Source of the DNA: Micrococcus terreus
GTDB taxonomy: Bacteria; Actinomycetota; Actinomycetes; Actinomycetales; Micrococcaceae
Length of the DNA: 64,000 nt
Assembly: GCF_900116905.1 (NCBI RefSeq)
Contig: NZ_FPCG01000003.1
Location: 1-64,000 of the forward strand
Direction of reading: 5' to 3'
Shown in pieces: positions 60,115-64,000 of this stretch. Below the pieces are notes generated by a model, which was given only the letters and a program-made list of their open reading frames with translations, ran no database searches and was not told the DNA's origin. Position numbers and translations under genes: made by a program. Each line of letters opens with the position of its first letter. Within the stretch, counting starts at the first letter, position 1.

Positions 60115-60777
60115 TCAGTCCTTCGTGGAGAGGAGATCCTGGACGGGGGTGCCGTCCACGAGGATGTGCGCGGTGCTCACGCCGGCGTTGACCAGGGCGG
60201 TCTGCTCGAGCTGTCCGATGATGCGTGGGTCGTCGCAGGTTCCGGCGGAGGTCAGCTGGCCGGTGAGGTGCACGGTGACGGTGTCGCCGGAGATCTCGAC
60301 GCCCTGCAGGTTGAGGTCGGACTCAGCCAGGGCGGTGGTGAGTCCGCGCTCGCCGACCTCGCGGTCACGTGGTGCAAGGAGTGCTTCGATGGCGGCTTCG
60401 ACGCGTTCGGCACCGGTGAGGGCGGGGTCCATGCCCTGTACGGAGGACATGACCAGGCTGTCGCCGCAGCCTAGCGGGTCACCCTCCGATCCAGCACCAC
60501 CTTCGAGCACCCAGAAGACATGGACGGGGGAGGCCTGGTGGCCGATCATGGGGTCTTCATCGGTGGGGCTGACGCTGGACGAGGGTGACACAGGGGCCTC
60601 CGAGGTTGTGCTCGGCGAGGAGGGGGCGGGCGGACTGACAGATGCGCTGGCCGTGGCGGTCTGGATCTGAGCTTCAGTGCCCGGCGCGGCACCGCATCCG
60701 GCCAGAGCGATCAGCAGCACGGCGCTGAGGACTGCGTGCCTGCCGTGTGGCCGCGCGGCCGAGGTCCGTGGGCGCAT
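60115..60777 (-). CDS. Lipoprotein with GerMN-like domain, paralogue of 56088
   Basis: This 220-residue lipoprotein has a signal ending IALAGC (Cys28), a Ser/Thr/Pro linker (~30-70) and a domain with PLGCGDSLVMSSVQG, ERVEAAIEALLAP, SDLNLQGVEISGDTVTVHL and EQTALVNAGVSTAHILVDG. The order and wording (L.L.G.....GDTVTV.LTG.LT...C) match the lipoprotein at 56088, so they are paralogues. The alternation of an EAAIEALLA helix and paired strands is typical of GerMN domains. It converges with pdxT. The function is unknown. Confidence 0.65.
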   Translation of the reverse strand: MRPRTSAARPHGRHAVLSAVLLIALAGCGAAPGTEAQIQTATASASVSPPAPSSPSTTSEAPVSPSSSVSPTDEDPMIGHQASPVHVFWVLEGGAGSEGDPLGCGDSLVMSSVQGMDPALTGAERVEAAIEALLAPRDREVGERGLTTALAESDLNLQGVEISGDTVTVHLTGQLTSAGTCDDPRIIGQLEQTALVNAGVSTAHILVDGTPVQDLLSTKD

Positions 60778-60826
60778 GACTGAAGCGTAGTTCGGTGCGG
60801 GTTCGAAGCCGAGGCTCCCAGTCCGT

Positions 60827-61870
60827 TCAGTCCTCGATGAAGGGGCTGCCACAGGCCCAGCCGTTCGGGTTCTCGTTGCAGTCGTCGGCGACATTGCGGG
60901 TCTTGGAGCGCCAGATGTCTGCAGTGACAGGTTGGCTGGGGACCTGGGCGGTGCCCGGGATGGGCAGCCAGGGGCCGTTGTTGACTGAGTACTGACCGCG
61001 GTAGGCGGTGGTGAGGTTCACGGGGAACGTCCCGGTCTCCGTATAACGGTGGGTGGTGTCCAGTTCCTGGTTGAACTCGCGCTGCGGTCCGCCTGGCTGA
61101 CCGAGGGTCTTGGCCGCACTGCCGTCGCCGTAGTTCCAGGTCCACTGGACGGGGACTGCCTGAATGGCCACGTCCTGACCCAGCATCTCCACATTGAGGG
61201 TCTGCGCTTCAGCGGTGGCGTAGAAGTTGGTGTGCGCGTTGCGCAGCCCGAACCCGCCAGAGTCCGCCTCAATGGTGGACGGTGCGATGTTCAGCTGCTG
61301 GAAGTCCTCCAACGTGACCACCGGCATCGGCGGCGGTGCTTCCTCCCCCTCGGCCGGCTCTGCGGGAGCGGGTGTCACGGGGTCGGACGAGGTGGAGCAG
61401 AATGCGTCGCCGAATCGCGAACGGCGGAACTCAGATTCAGTGTCAAGCTCTGCACGGATAACCAGCTGGCTTCCCGGCTCGGTACAACGAGTCCGTTCCA
61501 TCTCGAAGCAGTCCAGCTGGCCCGCTCCTTCCACCGTGAAGCAGTACGACTGGAGGATTACTGGGGGTGGTTCCGATGGGTCCGAGATAGTTGGAGTTCT
61601 AGTTGTTTGCCGGGTTTCGACTGAGTCAGAAGAATTGTCCGATGCGCGTTGACCTTTGTCCTGATCACTGGAGGATTCAGCTTGAGTTTCAGGGCGAGTT
61701 TGCTTTGTTCCCGACACGCCGTAGCGATCACGAGTATCTCCGAGGTCACCGCAAAAGACGTCGAAACACGGGCTAGCTGAGGCTGTGGTGGGCAAAATTA
61801 TCGACACTGATACGGCGAAGATTGCCACAAGCGCAGATGACCGACGAATAAAAGTACTGTGGCGGTTCAT
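60827..61870 (-). CDS. Secreted protein with PKD-like domain
   Basis: This 347-residue protein has a signal peptide (cleavage near TASA-SP, ~residue 33). A polar Ser/Thr/Gln/Asp-rich region (~45-105) follows, then cysteine pairs. A C-terminal PKD-like beta-sandwich shows WTWNYGDGSAAKTLGQPGG and TTHRYTETGTFPVNLTTAYRG. Actinobacteria often encode such a PKD protein next to a DUF6318 lipoprotein, as here (4-bp overlap, lipoprotein first). It is probably attached to or released from the cell surface; function unknown. The first ~350 bp of the gene are conspicuously AT-rich for this genome. Confidence 0.7.
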   Translation of the reverse strand: MNRHSTFIRRSSALVAIFAVSVSIILPTTASASPCFDVFCGDLGDTRDRYGVSGTKQTRPETQAESSSDQDKGQRASDNSSDSVETRQTTRTPTISDPSEPPPVILQSYCFTVEGAGQLDCFEMERTRCTEPGSQLVIRAELDTESEFRRSRFGDAFCSTSSDPVTPAPAEPAEGEEAPPPMPVVTLEDFQQLNIAPSTIEADSGGFGLRNAHTNFYATAEAQTLNVEMLGQDVAIQAVPVQWTWNYGDGSAAKTLGQPGGPQREFNQELDTTHRYTETGTFPVNLTTAYRGQYSVNNGPWLPIPGTAQVPSQPVTADIWRSKTRNVADDCNENPNGWACGSPFIED

Positions 61871-62547
61871 TCTTCGGTTTTGCCTTCAGTGGACAGCGAT
61901 TCGATTTTCCAATGGCTATCGCCTTCATCGAATGAAGCGGAAGCAGACCAGTAGACGACATCGTCGTTGTCGGTCGATGCGCGCTCGGCCTTAGTGCCAT
62001 CCGGTTGGTAGACATGTACGGGTGCTTGCTGATCCCGGTACAAGTACGTTCCCCGAGTTTCTCCATCGAGGGCAGCTACATCAATCGTGATCCCGTTCTG
62101 CTCAACGACTGCCCAGCCGCCAACGTCGTAAACCGTCGTCCAATCCCCAATGAGTTCATGGCAGAACCCGCAATCTTCTGCGGAGACGGCCATCAGCGGC
62201 TCAGCGTCGCCTGTCAGCTTGAGATAATGGAATGCTTCATACCAGTACTCCAGGGCGGCTTCGAGGCCGGCCTGGTCGTTCTTCTTCATGGCGTCGGGCA
62301 TCTCGGGGGCCGGGATGTTCTTCGCGGCGGAGGTGGAGGTCGCCGGTTCGGGGGTGGCGGACTCGGTGGGCGTCGCCGACTCGGAACCGCCGCCGGGCGA
62401 CTCAGAGACGGGCGCGCTCGTGCTCTGTCCTGCAGTGGGGCTCGGCGACTCATCGCCCCCGTCGCCGCCACCGGTGCAGCCGGTCAGGAGCAGGGCCGCG
62501 GCAGCGCTCAGCGCCAGGGGCATGGTCAGTCGGTTCGGTCGGCGCAT
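61867..62547 (-). CDS. DUF6318-like lipoprotein
   Basis: This 226-residue lipoprotein has a signal ending LLLTGC (Cys24), then an acidic Ser/Thr/Pro linker (~28-75). The domain has GLEAALEYWYEAFHYLKLTGD and SAEDCGFCHELIGDW. The YWY...GD...C-x-F-C pattern is that of DUF6318 proteins of Micrococcales. It starts at 62547 after GAAGGG and overlaps the PKD-like gene by 4 bp, so they are made together. Its 3' half shares the AT-rich composition of the neighbour. The function is unknown; a surface complex of the two proteins is a reasonable guess. Confidence 0.7.
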   Translation of the reverse strand: MRRPNRLTMPLALSAAAALLLTGCTGGGDGGDESPSPTAGQSTSAPVSESPGGGSESATPTESATPEPATSTSAAKNIPAPEMPDAMKKNDQAGLEAALEYWYEAFHYLKLTGDAEPLMAVSAEDCGFCHELIGDWTTVYDVGGWAVVEQNGITIDVAALDGETRGTYLYRDQQAPVHVYQPDGTKAERASTDNDDVVYWSASASFDEGDSHWKIESLSTEGKTEE

Positions 62548-62755
62548 CAGCAGCCCTTCCCGTTGGGCCGGGGCACACGCGTGACACTCCAGAAGAGTCC
62601 TCCTCCGGAACCTCAGCAGGCCATCCCCAGCCAGACAGTCGGTTCTCTCCCGGGCCATCCCAGTGCCCGGCGTCACTTCAGTGTAGACAGCTCGGTCCCC
62701 CCTGCGGAAAGTTGTCCACAGCCATCCTCTCGCGAACACACCTAGACTCAGCCCC

Positions 62756-63304
62756 ATGATGGACTGGATCGCCGCGCTGCCGCTGGGCTGGTCCATCCTC
62801 TTCTTCTGGGGCCTGGCCGTCATCCGAGCCACCGTCACCTTCACCCTCGGACGGGGCATCGCCGCCGGCGCCGACCACACCGCACTGCGACGCTACATGT
62901 CAGGACCGGTCTACGAACGTGCCATGCGATTCGCGGACAGGTGGGGCCCGTGGGCCATCCCGTTCTGCTTCCTCACGGTGGGGATCCAGACCGCAGTGAT
63001 CGGCTCGGCCGGCATGGCACGCCTGCGCTGGATCCGGTTCCTGCCCGCCATGGCGCTGGGCACGCTGATCTGGGGCGTCATCTACGGCACCGTCGGCATG
63101 GCCGTGGTGTGGGCCGTCATCACCGCCGCGCTGATGAATCCCTGGACGATCCCCGCCCTGGTGGGGGCCGTCGTCGGGGTGGTGGTCATCCTGTGGTGGC
63201 GCACCGGCGGCTTCGCCCGGCTCCGCGCCTCACGCGCCCAGCGGCGCCTTCGCGAAGACCGGGCAGATCAGACGTCAGACAGGATTCCCGACGACGGCCG
63301 GTAA
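62756..63304 (+). CDS. VTT/DedA-like membrane protein
   Basis: This 182-residue protein has four to five hydrophobic segments (about 12-30, 66-90, 98-128 and 134-152). A DedA-like central part reads RWGPWAIPFCFLTVGIQTAV and RLRWIRFLPAMALGTLIWGV, resembling the SNARE-associated/VTT fold with a conserved Gly-rich re-entrant region. It is shorter than typical DedA proteins. VTT proteins move lipids across the membrane; the role here is not proven. Its last 12 codons overlap the 3' end of the convergent alanine dehydrogenase gene, with the TCCCGACGACGGCC word at 63286 encoding the C-terminal IPDDGR. Confidence 0.7.
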   Translation: MMDWIAALPLGWSILFFWGLAVIRATVTFTLGRGIAAGADHTALRRYMSGPVYERAMRFADRWGPWAIPFCFLTVGIQTAVIGSAGMARLRWIRFLPAMALGTLIWGVIYGTVGMAVVWAVITAALMNPWTIPALVGAVVGVVVILWWRTGGFARLRASRAQRRLREDRADQTSDRIPDDGR

Positions 63305-64000
63305 GCGGTCTCCACGTCCAGTCCCAGTGGCTCGGCCACGGCTTCGGCCACCCCCCGCTGGGTGATGACGCCCTCGTGCGCGTTGAGTCCGGCGGCGAAG
63401 CCCTCGTCGGCGGAGAGCGCTTCACGCCAGCCGAGGTCGGCGATCCGCTGGATGTACGGCAGGGTCGAGTTCGTCAGGGCCGCGGTGGAGGTCTGCGGGA
63501 CGGCGCCGGGCATGTTGGAGACGCAGTAGTAGATCTTGTCGCCCACCAGGTACGTGGGGTCCTGGTGCGTGGTGGGGCGGGAGTTCTCGAAGCAGCCGCC
63601 CTGGTCGATCGCGATGTCCACCAGGACCGATCCGGGCTTCATCTGCTCCACCATCTCCGCGGTGACGAGCTTGGGCGCGGCGGCACCGGGGATCAGGACG
63701 GAACCGATCACCAGGTCCGCGGCGATCACCTGTTCGGCGATGTTCAGGTGCGAGGAGGCCAGGGTGCGCAGGCGTCCCTGGTGCACGGAGTCCAGCTGGG
63801 CCAGGCGGTCCAGGGAGATGTCCAGGATGGTCACGTCTGCGCCCATGCCCGCGGCGATCACCCCGGCGGCCTCGCCGGCCACACCGCCGCCGATCACGGC
63901 CACGCGTGCACGCCGGGTGCCGGGGACCCCGCCCATCAGCACCCCCGAGCCGCCGTGGGCCTGGGTCAGGTGGTAGGCGCCGGCGAGCGGGGCCAGCCGG
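63268..64000 (-). CDS. ald: Alanine dehydrogenase, C-terminal part (runs off the window)
   Basis: About 244 residues are present; the frame is open to the window edge, so the N-terminus lies beyond 64000. The NAD-binding motif ARVAVIGGGVAGEAAGVIA, the VTILDISLDRLAQLD strand with its discriminating Asp, and the C-terminal VSNMPGAVPQTSTAALTN are those of L-alanine dehydrogenase. The enzyme reversibly converts alanine to pyruvate plus ammonia. The internal GTG at 63942 is not the start. The 3' end overlaps the convergent membrane gene by 37 bp. Confidence 0.92.
   Translation of the reverse strand, partial: RLAPLAGAYHLTQAHGGSGVLMGGVPGTRRARVAVIGGGVAGEAAGVIAAGMGADVTILDISLDRLAQLDSVHQGRLRTLASSHLNIAEQVIAADLVIGSVLIPGAAAPKLVTAEMVEQMKPGSVLVDIAIDQGGCFENSRPTTHQDPTYLVGDKIYYCVSNMPGAVPQTSTAALTNSTLPYIQRIADLGWREALSADEGFAAGLNAHEGVITQRGVAEAVAEPLGLDVETAYRPSSGILSDV

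Noticed and set aside
1-64000. CRISPR array, rRNA operon or prophage
   Set aside because: No regularly spaced direct repeats, rRNA segments or phage structural genes were seen.

Overview
The window is 64 kb of very GC-rich DNA with short intergenic gaps, frequent 4-bp ATGA gene overlaps and many GTG starts. Together with a 13E12/DUF222-HNH gene, a DUF6318-like lipoprotein, WXG-type proteins and actinobacterial catabolic operons, this points to a high-GC actinobacterium, most likely of the order Micrococcales (Micrococcaceae-like). No rRNA, tRNA or CRISPR array was seen. The genus is not determined.

Layout. 0-3.6 kb: the end of an IS3-type element, a DUF1846 gene on the minus strand, and a two-gene HTH/nucleotidyltransferase module resembling an AbiE-type toxin-antitoxin pair. 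3.6-10.9 kb: an amine-catabolic cluster with a copper amine oxidase, a small His-rich membrane protein, TetR and FeaR-like AraC regulators, an APC permease and an aldehyde dehydrogenase. 11-15.8 kb: a P-type cation ATPase, a flavin reductase-like protein and an AlkA-type glycosylase. 15.9-25.4 kb: a WXG-like protein plus a large alpha/beta hydrolase, an HNH protein, two small membrane proteins, two large unrecognised membrane proteins (the first with a stop codon inside its signal peptide) and a lipoprotein. 25.6-30.8 kb: an aminotransferase and a 2-oxoacid dehydrogenase E1alpha-E1beta-E2 operon.

31-54.8 kb is one large aromatic-catabolic island. It holds an SsuABC/TauABC-type ABC transporter, an IclR regulator, pobA, pcaHG, pcaB, pcaD, pcaC, pcaF and pcaIJ, a trimethylamine-monooxygenase-like FMO, and a phenylpropanoid side-chain set: CoA ligase, acyl-CoA dehydrogenase, MaoC hydratase, SDR and amidohydrolase, with two MarR regulators and a second solute-binding protein. 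Read together, p-hydroxycinnamate-type acids would be activated to CoA esters, shortened to 4-hydroxybenzoate, hydroxylated to protocatechuate and routed through the beta-ketoadipate pathway to succinyl-CoA and acetyl-CoA. Four promoters in the island share a TTGA-N5-TCAA palindrome over the -35 region, which suggests one regulon.

54.8-64 kb: a PLP aminotransferase, two related lipoproteins, a CitE-like protein, pdxST, a PKD/DUF6318 pair, a VTT-type membrane protein and the 3' part of alanine dehydrogenase.

Three repeat families stand out: a 58-bp palindrome (four loci at 0.37-14 kb), a ~110-bp element with a 28-bp perfect hairpin bracketing the ABC operon, and a short word TCCCGACGACGGCC that recurs in genes and as inverted pairs at gene ends, as DNA-uptake words do in other bacteria.
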